A DNA stretch of 9,115 nucleotides from Bacillota bacterium (GCA_029219125.1 JAQXSU010000300.1:1-9115); one strand, 5' to 3'. Shown: positions 1-6,335, numbered from the stretch's first letter. Numbers and translations are program-made. Notes: generated by a model from the sequence alone, not told the origin.

Positions 1-260
1 ACATTTTGATACGCATCTTCGTTTTCTGACAGCGTTCCCTCCGGCATTTCAAAGGCCCTGGCATGCTCCTGATCCATCTGCTCCATTTTGTGAATAATAC
101 TGTTAAGGATATCCTGTTTTCCTGCATAGTGCTTATACAGAGCGGCTTTGGTAATTCCAAGCCGTCCGGCGATATCACTCATTGACGTTCCTGGATATCC
201 TGTCTGGGCGAAAAGTTTCAGCGCTTCCTCCATAATTCTTTCTTTCGTGTTTATCTTCAT
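1..260 (-). CDS. TetR/AcrR family transcriptional regulator (N-terminal part, truncated by window edge)
   Basis: The first 86 residues are visible and the ligand-binding C-terminal domain runs off the window. Residues about 6-52 form the TetR helix-turn-helix: a first helix with ERIMEEALKLFAQTGYPGTS, then MSDIAGRLGITKAALYKHYAGKQDIL, where the GITKAALYKHY segment (residues 35-45) is the recognition helix typical of the family. The ATG at 258-260 is preceded by GAAAGG six bases upstream, which fixes the start. TetR proteins are dimeric repressors released by a small ligand; the ligand cannot be guessed here. A near-perfect inverted repeat overlaps its promoter (291-333), so autorepression is likely. 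The next gene upstream is an MBL-fold hydrolase on the same strand, but the TetR gene has its own promoter. The family call is secure; the regulated genes beyond itself probably lie outside the window. Confidence 0.93.
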   Translation of the reverse strand, partial: MKINTKERIMEEALKLFAQTGYPGTSMSDIAGRLGITKAALYKHYAGKQDILNSIIHKMEQMDQEHARAFEMPEGTLSENEDAYQN

Positions 261-290
261 AAAAAACCTTTCATATCGCCATATAGTAAA

Positions 291-339
291 AGTAACCGAA
301 CGATAACCTTATTATAGTTATCGCTCGGTTACTTGTCAA
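291..339 (-). promoter_or_regulatory. Sigma-A promoter of the TetR gene embedded in a 17-bp inverted-repeat operator
   Basis: Read on the minus strand, TTGACA (334-339) and TATAAT (311-316) are separated by exactly 17 bp, a full consensus promoter. The 17-bp spacer is one arm of an inverted repeat, AGTAACCGAGCGATAAC (317-333). The other arm lies at 291-307 just downstream of the -10 and differs at one position. Each arm is itself an imperfect palindrome of the form GTnAnCGnnCGnTnAC, so each could bind one TetR dimer. Transcription should begin near 304, inside the second arm. The layout predicts tight autorepression. The same stem could also act as a hairpin ending transcription from the MBL gene, but only a short T run (CTTTTA) follows it, so the operator reading is preferred. 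Confidence 0.85.
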
Positions 340-363
340 GCAATTATTTCTTATTGGCTGGTA

Positions 364-1176
364 CTACAGTTCCATCACCAGCCCGGCCTTCAGCTGCTGC
401 GCCTGGTCGCCCAGTTCCTCCTTCAGTACTTCATAGGCCCGTTTACCAGTGCAGTGACCGGTATAGATCATTTCGATTCCGGTCTGACGGATGCGGTCCG
501 CCATGGCTCTTACCTCCGCTGCCTTCCATGTATACAAATGAAAGCCTCCAATCAGTGCCTGGATTTTTTGTCCCGGAAATGCCTCCTGGGCTTCTTTGAT
601 GATGTTATCCGCGCCGCCATGGGAGCAGCTGTTGAAGAGGATCAGCCCCCGGTCTCCTTCCAGGATCAGGCTCTGCTCGTGAGCGAAATCATCCGGTTTC
701 CAGCCCTCTCTTGTCTTTACATACATATGGTTTCGTTTCCCGATGGCTCCAAGCCCCTCCGTGGAATGGGAAAGAAGCCATACACCATCGCAGATCTGAT
801 ATTTGCCTTCCGCAAACAGAAAACGTTCTTTCTGCTCGGTCAGGATTCCCTTCGGAATGCCGATGTATTTGTGGAAGATCCAGTATTTATCATAGCATGT
901 TTCTCCGGCCTCTTTCTGAAGATAGAAAGGTGCATGGTCATTGACCCGGAAAAAGTCCCGCATGCCGTCAGCATGATCGTAATGGGCATGGGATAACACC
1001 GCAAAATCCACCTGCCCCACGTCGATTCCCAGCTTTTCTGCATTTTTCAAAAAAAGGTCAGACGATCCCGTATCCAGCAAAATCTTTTTTCCCCGGTATT
1101 CGATATAGATACACAGTCCCCATTCTCCGCCGATGTCTCCACAGGCGATATTATCGGATAATACGGTTGCTTTCAT
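364..1176 (-). CDS. MBL-fold metallo-hydrolase, COG1237 (dihydropteroate/DHPPP synthase-like) family
   Basis: This is a complete 270-residue metallo-beta-lactamase-fold protein. The metal-binding signature HAHYDH sits at residues 63-68 (His63, His65, Asp67, His68). Further candidate ligands are His186 in SCSHGG and His241 in TGHCTG, with GGFH at 210-213. LLDTGSS at 33-39 is the usual fold strand before the signature. The insertion and the GGFH and TGHCTG motifs match the COG1237 group, often labelled '7,8-dihydropterin-6-methyl-4-(beta-D-ribofuranosyl)-aminobenzene-5'-phosphate synthase' after an archaeal pterin enzyme. In Firmicutes the real substrate is generally unknown, so I do not transfer that name. 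The ATG follows GGAGGAAGGAG closely. It starts 21 bp after the QueG-like gene and is probably cotranscribed with it. It is cytosolic, with no signal peptide. Confidence 0.9.
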   Translation of the reverse strand: MKATVLSDNIACGDIGGEWGLCIYIEYRGKKILLDTGSSDLFLKNAEKLGIDVGQVDFAVLSHAHYDHADGMRDFFRVNDHAPFYLQKEAGETCYDKYWIFHKYIGIPKGILTEQKERFLFAEGKYQICDGVWLLSHSTEGLGAIGKRNHMYVKTREGWKPDDFAHEQSLILEGDRGLILFNSCSHGGADNIIKEAQEAFPGQKIQALIGGFHLYTWKAAEVRAMADRIRQTGIEMIYTGHCTGKRAYEVLKEELGDQAQQLKAGLVMEL

Positions 1177-1197
1177 TTCTCGCTCCTTCCTCCCATG

Positions 1198-1872
1198 CTA
1201 TTTCCGTCCAAACCGCACCGGACAGGCCATCCGGCATTGATTGCAGTCCACTGTTCGGAATCCACGCTCTGTCTGGTGATAGGTCACGTCCCGGCAGCGT
1301 TTCTGATCTACATGCCCATCTTCGCTGATGGCATGGCCCGGACAGCCGTCAATGCACTTGCGGCACCCCGGAATGCAGATGTTTTCCGCATATGGATCCG
1401 ATTCCAGCGGCAGATCAATGAGAATTGCACCCAGATTCAGCATGCTTCCATACTGCGGATTCAAAAGCATAGTGTTCTTTCCGAGTGTTCCAATGCCGCA
1501 CTCCACCGCAAGATCCTTCATGGATACCAGCCCTTTTCCCTTCTGTTTTTCCACATCCCAGTATTCATAAGGCCCGTCTGCAGGCAGAGGTACGGCTGTC
1601 ATCCCCAGCTTCTCCATTGCTTTGGCACTGCGAAGTGCCACAGCATCCGCCATATCACAGACCAGATTATTGTACCGGGCATAAATCATTCTGGATGGTA
1701 CACAGGTCAGACCTTTGGGCAGCGCTACGCCAAGGCAGACGACAGTTTTACAGTCCATCCAGATGTCGGAAGGACTGAACCCGGGTTCCGTCTTCTGGAA
1801 ACGATCCATATTTGCAAATCCGCATACGTCTGCACCTGCAGTTAGTATGATTTCTCTGATTTTCTCTTTCAT
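1198..1872 (-). CDS. QueG-like 4Fe-4S double-cluster protein (short epoxyqueuosine reductase homologue)
   Basis: This 224-residue protein ends in two ferredoxin-type cysteine sets: C166, C170, C173 and C177 (CIPGCRKCIDGCP) and C193, C210, C213 and C217 (DCNQCRMACP). That is the double 4Fe-4S module of the COG1600 family. The middle region with GIGTLGKNTMLLNPQYGS (126-143) matches the conserved segment ahead of the clusters in QueG. QueG itself reduces epoxyqueuosine in tRNA using cobalamin and is usually well over 300 residues. This protein is shorter and ends right after the second cluster, so it lacks the C-terminal HEAT-like region. I therefore call it a QueG-like redox protein of unknown substrate. 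The ATG at 1872 is preceded by AGAGAGG. It lies 36 bp after the XRE gene and 21 bp before the MBL gene. Confidence 0.85.
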   Translation of the reverse strand: MKEKIREIILTAGADVCGFANMDRFQKTEPGFSPSDIWMDCKTVVCLGVALPKGLTCVPSRMIYARYNNLVCDMADAVALRSAKAMEKLGMTAVPLPADGPYEYWDVEKQKGKGLVSMKDLAVECGIGTLGKNTMLLNPQYGSMLNLGAILIDLPLESDPYAENICIPGCRKCIDGCPGHAISEDGHVDQKRCRDVTYHQTERGFRTVDCNQCRMACPVRFGRK

Positions 1873-1908
1873 GTCAAGTTACCTCTCTGTCTCTGAACCT
1901 GTTAAATA

Positions 1909-2262
1909 TTATTTTTCCACACTCCGCAGCAGTTCTTCTGCCGAAACATCAAACAGCTTCGCCAGCGCAATCAGATTCGATGTGCTGGGATCGGAAGTTC
2001 CGGTTTCCCATTTAGATACGGCCTGCCGACTGACACCGATGGCTTCTGCCACAAACTCCTGGGTCATATGGCAGCGTTCCCGATTTTCTTTCAGTGCTTC
2101 CCCCAGAGACATGGCGACGGATTTCTTTTCTTTGCGTACTTCACCACTTCGAAGATACTTTCGAAGTGCTTTGATGCACAAAACAATGAAATAAATAATT
2201 ACGCCTGCAATGGCAAGATAAATTGGCAATGCGATTAAAATTGAAATGGTTACATTTTTCAT
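1909..2262 (-). CDS. Membrane-tethered XRE-family helix-turn-helix regulator
   Basis: This 117-residue protein has two parts. Residues 5-31 are one strongly hydrophobic segment (ISILIALPIYLAIAGVIIYF and on), followed by a basic stretch (KALRKYLR, KEKK). Residues 52-113 are a Cro/C1-type HTH: LGEALKENRERCHMTQEFVA, then GVSRQAVSKWETG as the recognition helix (76-88), then LIALAKLFDVSAEELL. It should therefore sit in the membrane with its DNA-binding domain in the cytosol. An in-frame upstream extension to 2325 exists, but the ATG at 2260-2262 has AAGGAG seven bases ahead, so I use it. Similar N-terminally anchored XRE proteins are common in Clostridia, and their targets are mostly unknown. It precedes the QueG-like and MBL genes and may control them. 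No clear promoter was found in the 105 bp upstream. Confidence 0.88.
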   Translation of the reverse strand: MKNVTISILIALPIYLAIAGVIIYFIVLCIKALRKYLRSGEVRKEKKSVAMSLGEALKENRERCHMTQEFVAEAIGVSRQAVSKWETGTSDPSTSNLIALAKLFDVSAEELLRSVEK

Positions 2263-2367
2263 ACGATTTCTCCTTCCCAGAACTAAGATGATCTGATGAT
2301 ACCGTATTGCCGCAGTTTCTGCCACCCACTATCACGCAACTTTCCGTTGCTTTGAAAGAATCCGTAT

Positions 2368-2622
2368 CTATACATTCCGTTCCATGGGCGTGAACCGGAT
2401 TCCATCCTGAATCTGCTCTTGATCCGTATCATGGAAACCAAACCGATGGTAGATTGGAATTGCATAATGGGATGAATTTACCGTCATTCTGCCCTGATAC
2501 ACTTCATCCACACAATCATCTGGTGCTTCAAACTCCCGAAAAAATACCTTGCGGCAAAGTTCAAGCGCAGCCTGGTATTCTTTCCGTTTCAGTTCTCTGA
2601 TTACAATTTCCGATTCAGACAC
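2368..2622 (-). pseudogene. Internally deleted GNAT acetyltransferase (84 codons, in-frame remnant)
   Basis: The frame joins the beginning and end of a GNAT acetyltransferase whose middle is missing. Residues 1-38 (IRELKRKEYQAALELCRKVF then FEAPDD) are the usual N-terminus of a clostridial GNAT. Residues 44-84 (GRMTVNSSHYAIPIYHRFGF, then GIRFTPM) are the usual C-terminus, with the NSS-Y-IPIYHRFGF segment that follows the acetyl-CoA site. The core strands and the R/Q-x-x-G-x-G/A acetyl-CoA loop are absent. Relatives run to roughly 145-150 residues, so about 60 codons appear lost near 2490-2505 with the frame kept. It begins with GTG (2620-2622) overlapping the end of the DUF3021 gene by 8 bp and has AGGAG ten bases upstream. 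It is very unlikely to be catalytic. The original full length is inferred from family knowledge. Confidence 0.78.
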
Positions 2623-3049
2623 CCCTTGCTTTCTCCTGCAGCCGGATCAGGTCTGCTGTCATCTGTCTGGCTGCATAACATTCCTGCAGCCATGAAATCC
2701 CATGGGCGCAGAGAAAGATCACCAATATGCAGATTGCAAGCTGCAGTGCCGTGCCATCTTCGCTCCGGGCGCCGGAAACCCAGAGCACCAGCAGTTCAAT
2801 CAGGACCAGCTGCAGCAATTTCCGCAGCATATACGCTTTTATGGTCAATTCGTGCCGGGAAATCATAACCACGCCCGGAAGCGTGCCGCAGGCCGCAAAA
2901 ATCAGAGGCGCAGCAAAGGCACTGTATCCGAATTCCGCTTCCGGCTCCATACACAAGCCGAGAAGCAAGATAGCTGCCGTGATCAGGGTCACCAGTGTGA
3001 AATAGACTGTCATCATGCGAACGAGGAAACTTTTTATAGATTCACTCAC
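2615..3049 (-). CDS. DUF3021 family membrane protein (partner of LytTR regulator)
   Basis: This 144-residue protein has four hydrophobic segments (about 11-31, 42-62, 77-95 and 101-122) and a short charged C-terminal tail that looks helical (TADLIRLQEKARGV). Length, four-helix topology and position directly behind a LytTR gene identify it as a DUF3021-type protein. In streptococcal LytTR regulatory systems (HdrRM, BrsRM) the membrane partner holds the LytTR protein inactive; by analogy this protein should antagonise the regulator encoded just before it. The start is GTG at 3047-3049, overlapping the LytTR stop as GTGA, with AAAGGCGG upstream. That overlap implies translational coupling and near-equal amounts of the two proteins. 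The signal sensed is not evident from sequence. Confidence 0.85.
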   Translation of the reverse strand: MSESIKSFLVRMMTVYFTLVTLITAAILLLGLCMEPEAEFGYSAFAAPLIFAACGTLPGVVMISRHELTIKAYMLRKLLQLVLIELLVLWVSGARSEDGTALQLAICILVIFLCAHGISWLQECYAARQMTADLIRLQEKARGV

Positions 3050-3495
3050 AAAGAAACACCGCCTTTCAGTGCTTTTTTCAATTCAGGCACATATTTACGG
3101 GAAATCACCACTTCTTCCCCGTTTTTCAGGATCGCTGTAAACCGTCCCCCTGCAGCAGGACGAATCGCCTGGACTTTCAGAAGATTCAGGAGAATGGATT
3201 TTGAGACCCGCAAAAAATATTTTTCCCGAAGCATATCCTCCAGTTCATACAACCGCTGCTTCGTCTCATAGACCCGACGGCCGCTATAGAGAAACACCCG
3301 GTTATCCACGGATTCAATATAGTAGATATCTGTGACAGGGATCTCATACTGTCGGTTCTCGAAGACACCCGTCAGATGCCCTTGCCTCGATTTTACGAAA
3401 GCGGCGATCTCCTGCACCTGCTCACTGACCCCGTGACAGCGTATTTCCACCATCTCCGGCTGGTTTTCAGCAATTTTCAAAATCCTGACGTCCAT
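3046..3495 (-). CDS. LytTR-domain DNA-binding response regulator without receiver domain
   Basis: This is a 149-residue protein. Residues about 45-143 are a LytTR DNA-binding domain: YEIPVTDIYYIESVDNRVFL (50-69), VYETKQRLYELEDML (75-89), FLRVSKSILLNLLKV (94-108) and GGRFTAILKNGEEVVISRKY (116-135). The first 45 residues are a short helical lead, not a phosphoreceiver, so it is a one-component regulator of the LytTR/DUF3021 class. LytTR proteins bind paired direct repeats of about 9 bp upstream of target promoters; a candidate pair lies at 4901-4930 ahead of this operon. The ATG at 3493-3495 has AAGGAAAAAGG upstream and starts 13 bp after the hydrolase stop, so the two are cotranscribed. It is cytosolic, probably held by the DUF3021 protein at the membrane. 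Confidence 0.92.
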   Translation of the reverse strand: MDVRILKIAENQPEMVEIRCHGVSEQVQEIAAFVKSRQGHLTGVFENRQYEIPVTDIYYIESVDNRVFLYSGRRVYETKQRLYELEDMLREKYFLRVSKSILLNLLKVQAIRPAAGGRFTAILKNGEEVVISRKYVPELKKALKGGVSL

Positions 3496-3508
3496 ACTGC
3501 CTTTTTCC

Positions 3509-4825
3509 TTAATAACTTTCTTTTATATTCAGTGCGTCTTTCCCCTTCAGATAATGGTCAAAATAGTGCAGAACTACTTCGTTCATGATTTCGACGCATT
3601 CCCGGGCGTCACGGCTTCCTGTTCCCAGCTTCGCAGCCAGGATCGGAGAAAACAGCGGCAGATCCGTGAAGTTCATATGCTCACTGCCCGAAATCCAGGT
3701 TTCCATGCCGTCCTTTGCATGTTTCAGCACATACCAGTTGGTATAGGCTTCCCTCTGTTCCATATTAACCTGATGGTGTTCCTCATTATCCAGTGCCAGA
3801 ATCGGCACCGGGTAAGGTGTTTCATAATGCTTGTATGCTCCGTTTTCAAAAGCAATCCGCTCTCCCAGCATGGTGCCATCGATGTCAATGACCGCATCGA
3901 TGTCCTCACGATCTCGTCCCAGCTGAACACTGGCTGCGCCGCCCAGGGAATGACCCATGAGACCAATCTGCTCCAGATCGGCATTTGTAAGAATCGTGCG
4001 GATATCAGAAGGAACCGCATCCTCTTCCAGACTGTCAAGTACGAAACACATGTCCGCCGTGCGAATCTCCAGCCATTTATGGGAAATCTCCTGCACTTCT
4101 TCCGGTGCTGCTTTGTCTGAATCGACCCGCATCACTTCATTCAAAAAATCAGGGTTTACTGTAATAACTTTCTCGTCGCTATCCCTGGTAAAAAATGAAT
4201 GATATGGATGATCCATGCTGACCACCACATAGCCATGACTTGCCAGTTCCATATAAGTGGAAGTATTGCTCTGATAGTACCCAAATGCCCCATGAGAAAA
4301 TAATACCAGAGGAAACTGCTCCGCGCCAGTGTTTTCTGTATCCGGATAGTAGAAATATACCGGCACCTCCCGAAATGAGCCATCTGATTCGAAGGTCTCT
4401 ATGCGGCTTTCGTCCACCAGAATGGCAGATGCCTGTTTCACTTCATACTCTCCCGTGGTCGGAAGTCCCGCATATCCAGTGAACAGGAAGGCCGGGGTCA
4501 ATGAAATCCCGAGGACCAGAATCCCCATGCACGTGCTCAATGCAGCTCCCAATTTCGATTTTTGGTCCAGGCCTTTTTTTCTTTTACGGAGCCAGAAAAC
4601 CAGAGTTACTGCCAGCCGGAGGAATAAAACCAGCAGACAGATTTTGAACCGAAAACTGATTCCGCCTTCTGAAAGAAGAACAACGAGAAGAAAGACTGCT
4701 GTCTCAGCAGCCCGTACAGCAGTACTATTCCGCAGCCAATCACCCTTTCTTCCCTGCTTTATCAGCGTCCAGATCAGCAAACCTAATTCCATCACAGCAA
4801 AAATTCCGAATAAAACAAATCCCAT
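3509..4825 (-). CDS. Membrane-anchored alpha/beta hydrolase, PAF-acetylhydrolase/dienelactone-hydrolase-like
   Basis: This is a 438-residue protein. The N-terminal 120 residues hold about four hydrophobic segments (roughly 2-22, 41-58, 61-80 and 97-117). The C-terminal 300 residues are an alpha/beta hydrolase. With this start the nucleophile elbow GHSLGGA gives Ser293, an acidic DIDG strand end gives Asp315 or Asp317, and HMNFTD gives His383, a plausible Ser-Asp-His triad. LFSHGAFG (175-182) is the oxyanion region. The arrangement, including HMNFTD, resembles the platelet-activating-factor acetylhydrolase-like group, so the substrate could be a lipid or other ester; this is inferred. A GTG at 4834 could add three residues, but ATG at 4825 has AAAGG at better spacing (8 bases). 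It is the first gene of the LytTR operon, so the regulator pair may respond to or control this enzyme. Confidence 0.87.
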   Translation of the reverse strand: MGFVLFGIFAVMELGLLIWTLIKQGRKGDWLRNSTAVRAAETAVFLLVVLLSEGGISFRFKICLLVLFLRLAVTLVFWLRKRKKGLDQKSKLGAALSTCMGILVLGISLTPAFLFTGYAGLPTTGEYEVKQASAILVDESRIETFESDGSFREVPVYFYYPDTENTGAEQFPLVLFSHGAFGYYQSNTSTYMELASHGYVVVSMDHPYHSFFTRDSDEKVITVNPDFLNEVMRVDSDKAAPEEVQEISHKWLEIRTADMCFVLDSLEEDAVPSDIRTILTNADLEQIGLMGHSLGGAASVQLGRDREDIDAVIDIDGTMLGERIAFENGAYKHYETPYPVPILALDNEEHHQVNMEQREAYTNWYVLKHAKDGMETWISGSEHMNFTDLPLFSPILAAKLGTGSRDARECVEIMNEVVLHYFDHYLKGKDALNIKESY

Positions 4826-4862
4826 GTATGTCACCTTTCCTTTCCAAAGTATTGATAAGATA

Positions 4863-4890
4863 ACTATACACGGGATTTTCTTTTTCTCAA
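4863..4890 (-). promoter_or_regulatory. Candidate sigma-A promoter of the hydrolase-LytTR-DUF3021 operon
   Basis: On the minus strand TTGAGA (4885-4890) and TATAGT (4863-4868) are separated by 16 bp, each matching consensus at five of six positions. Transcription would start near 4856, about 30 bases before the hydrolase ATG. An alternative lies just upstream: TTGAAA (4915-4920), 17 bp, TGAGAT (4892-4897). Its -10 lacks the conserved second-position A, so it is weaker. No start site has been measured. Confidence 0.55.
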
Positions 4891-4900
4891 TATCTCAGCC

Positions 4901-4930
4901 GGTAAGATGCGTTTTTTCAACGTAAGATGC
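4901..4930 (-). promoter_or_regulatory. 9-bp direct repeat, candidate LytTR operator
   Basis: GTAAGATGC occurs at 4902-4910 and again at 4922-4930 (plus-strand reading), a 20-bp period or about two helical turns. LytTR regulators such as ComE, BlpR and AgrA bind paired direct repeats of about 9 bp with similar spacing. Relative to the proposed start near 4856 the repeats are centred around -50 and -70, ahead of the -35, which suits an activator. The second copy touches the stop codon of the preceding small gene. The repeat is seen directly; the binding protein is inferred from the downstream LytTR gene. Confidence 0.5.
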
Positions 4931-5160
4931 TATTCGTCGTTCATCTGTGAAAGATAGGAATAGAGAATCAATACAACCTCCGCTGCCGACATGACAATGG
5001 CCATGAGAAGCGTCAGCAGAAGCGATTCTGTCTTCGCATAAACAAGAATACATAAAACCAGCGCGACCGGAATCAAACATAATGCGGTTACCATTCCCAG
5101 TTTGCTCCTGCGTTCTTTTTTATTTTTCCCCTTTTCCGAAGCTTTCTGTTCTGTAGGCAT
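4930..5160 (-). CDS. Small two-helix membrane protein, unknown function
   Basis: This 76-residue protein has a highly charged, lysine-rich N-terminus (residues 1-20, including KASEKGKNKKERRSK). Two hydrophobic helices follow (about 22-42 and 46-69), joined by a short YAKTE turn, and it ends in SQMNDE. By the positive-inside rule the N-terminus should be cytosolic. I do not recognise a family. Its frame extends upstream to 5199, but the ATG at 5158-5160 has AGGAGGGG five bases ahead, so that start is chosen. It has its own candidate promoter (5217-5245) and ends 104 bp before the hydrolase start. No terminator is visible between the two, so some read-through into the LytTR operon is possible. 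Confidence 0.75.
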   Translation of the reverse strand: MPTEQKASEKGKNKKERRSKLGMVTALCLIPVALVLCILVYAKTESLLLTLLMAIVMSAAEVVLILYSYLSQMNDE

Positions 5161-5216
5161 GTTTCCCCTCCTGATTTTCCCTTCATACATGAGCAGCATT
5201 TTCTGTCTGCAGAACT

Positions 5217-5245
5217 ATCTTAACACCTGACGGCGTTTTTTTCAA
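5217..5245 (-). promoter_or_regulatory. Candidate sigma-A promoter of the small membrane-protein gene
   Basis: On the minus strand TTGAAA (5240-5245) is followed 17 bp later by TAAGAT (5217-5222). The start site would be near 5210, giving a leader of about 50 bases that ends in a strong AGGAGGGG ribosome site. The position, in the gap after the double-GNAT gene, supports a separate transcription unit. It is unverified. Confidence 0.5.
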
Positions 5246-5266
5246 CCGCTTCCTCAGTTCCATGAC

Positions 5267-6325
5267 TCATAGTTCTTTTTCATAGCATAAAAAATCCTGT
5301 TCAAACAGCCGGCATTCCCCAACCACCTGGAAATCCATATGGGCGTAGGAGCGGATCGCCTTCTCATTTTCACGGTTCACAAGGAAATGCACGCTTTTGA
5401 AGCCTCTGTTTCGCAAAATCTCCATAGCGTGCTGCAGCATCTGCCGGGCAATTCCCCGATTCTGCATTCTTTTCGCCACAGCAAGACGCGAAAGACTGAC
5501 AGATGGCTGCAAATCTTTCGACCAGCAGGACAGTGCTTCAATTTCCTCTTCCCGGTCGATAGAAATGGCAGCCAGGATTTCGCTTCTTTCATTTTTCAGT
5601 ATGAACAGATCACCTCTGGACATGTCTGCCTCGATTTCCTCCATCGCCGGGTAGAATTCATCCCACGGGCAGCAAGCACTTCCCACCTGAGAATGGTACA
5701 GCTGCAGGATTTCTTCTTTCTCCCTCGGTTCCGCAGGCAGGAATCGGGTTTGATCCTGATGCCTTACTTTCTTTCGATCGCAGGCAAGAATCGCATAATA
5801 GGCTGCATCACAGATTCCCTGATTGTTCCAGTCAGACTGTCGTAAAGTGCCTTCATAACGCAGACCGCATTTGCGCATAACTGCGCCGGAATAGGGATTC
5901 CTTGGATCATGTCTGGATTCCACCCGGTTTACGCCCACCTCGTCGAACAGAAAGTCCACAATGGCCTGCAACGCTTCCGAAGTAATGCCCTGATGCCACC
6001 ACTTTGTTCCGATACAGTAACCGATATGTGCCATCCGGATTTTATCATCAATGCGATTATTCACTCCGATACTGCCGATGGGCTCATCGGTTCCATCCTT
6101 CAGGACGATGGCCCACTGGTAGTAATCCGGCTGATTGTAATTTTCACACCAGATTTTCAATGTATTCTCTGTCTCCTGCACATTTTTATGGGCAGGCCAG
6201 GTCAGATATTTCGTAACCTCGTCATCCGAAGCCCAGTTCTGAAACATGGCAGGAGCATCCTCCACTTTGAATCTACGCAGGATCAGTCGCTGTGTTTCTA
6301 ATGTTTTCGTTCCTTTCTGTTCCAT
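5267..6325 (-). CDS. Fusion of two GNAT acetyltransferases (RimJ/RimL-type plus second GNAT domain)
   Basis: This 352-residue protein is two acetyltransferases in one chain. Residues 8-185 are a RimJ/RimL-type domain: TQRLILRRFKVEDAPAMFQN (11-30), EPIGSIGV (81-88), IGYCIGTKWWHQGITSEAL (101-119, the acetyl-CoA loop), and NPYSGAVMRKCGLRYEGTLR (143-162). Such domains acetylate ribosomal protein N-termini or antibiotics and other amines. After a short linker (186-196), residues 197-352 are a different GNAT: LSRLAVAKRMQNRGIARQML (278-297, with QNRGIA as its loop) and VHFLVNRENEKAIRSYAHMDF (312-332). Both domains keep their cofactor loop, so both may be active. The ATG at 6323-6325 has AAGGAG five bases upstream. 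It stands alone between gaps of 158 and 106 bp. Substrates are unknown. Confidence 0.9.
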   Translation of the reverse strand: MEQKGTKTLETQRLILRRFKVEDAPAMFQNWASDDEVTKYLTWPAHKNVQETENTLKIWCENYNQPDYYQWAIVLKDGTDEPIGSIGVNNRIDDKIRMAHIGYCIGTKWWHQGITSEALQAIVDFLFDEVGVNRVESRHDPRNPYSGAVMRKCGLRYEGTLRQSDWNNQGICDAAYYAILACDRKKVRHQDQTRFLPAEPREKEEILQLYHSQVGSACCPWDEFYPAMEEIEADMSRGDLFILKNERSEILAAISIDREEEIEALSCWSKDLQPSVSLSRLAVAKRMQNRGIARQMLQHAMEILRNRGFKSVHFLVNRENEKAIRSYAHMDFQVVGECRLFEQDFLCYEKEL

Positions 6326-6335
6326 ACTTCTCCTT

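Noticed and set aside
333..1176. Open frames on the plus strand opposite the MBL and QueG-like genes (and elsewhere, up to 216 codons)
   Set aside because: They lie antisense to genes with clear family motifs, lack ribosome sites and show no recognisable domains; they follow from codon bias of the true strand.
2336..2350. Small hairpin GCAAC-5 nt-GTTGC after the LytTR operon as a terminator
   Set aside because: The stem is only 5 bp and no T run follows on the minus strand, so it does not qualify as an intrinsic terminator.
2283..2465. 60-codon minus-strand frame between the GNAT remnant and the XRE gene
   Set aside because: Most of it overlaps the GNAT remnant in another frame, no ribosome site precedes it, and the unique part resembles no family I know.
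4909..5249. Similar CGTTGAAAAAACGC-like stretches at about 4909-4922 and 5233-5247 as a shared repeat element
   Set aside because: The similarity is confined to an A-rich -35-like core and does not extend; it reflects promoter composition.
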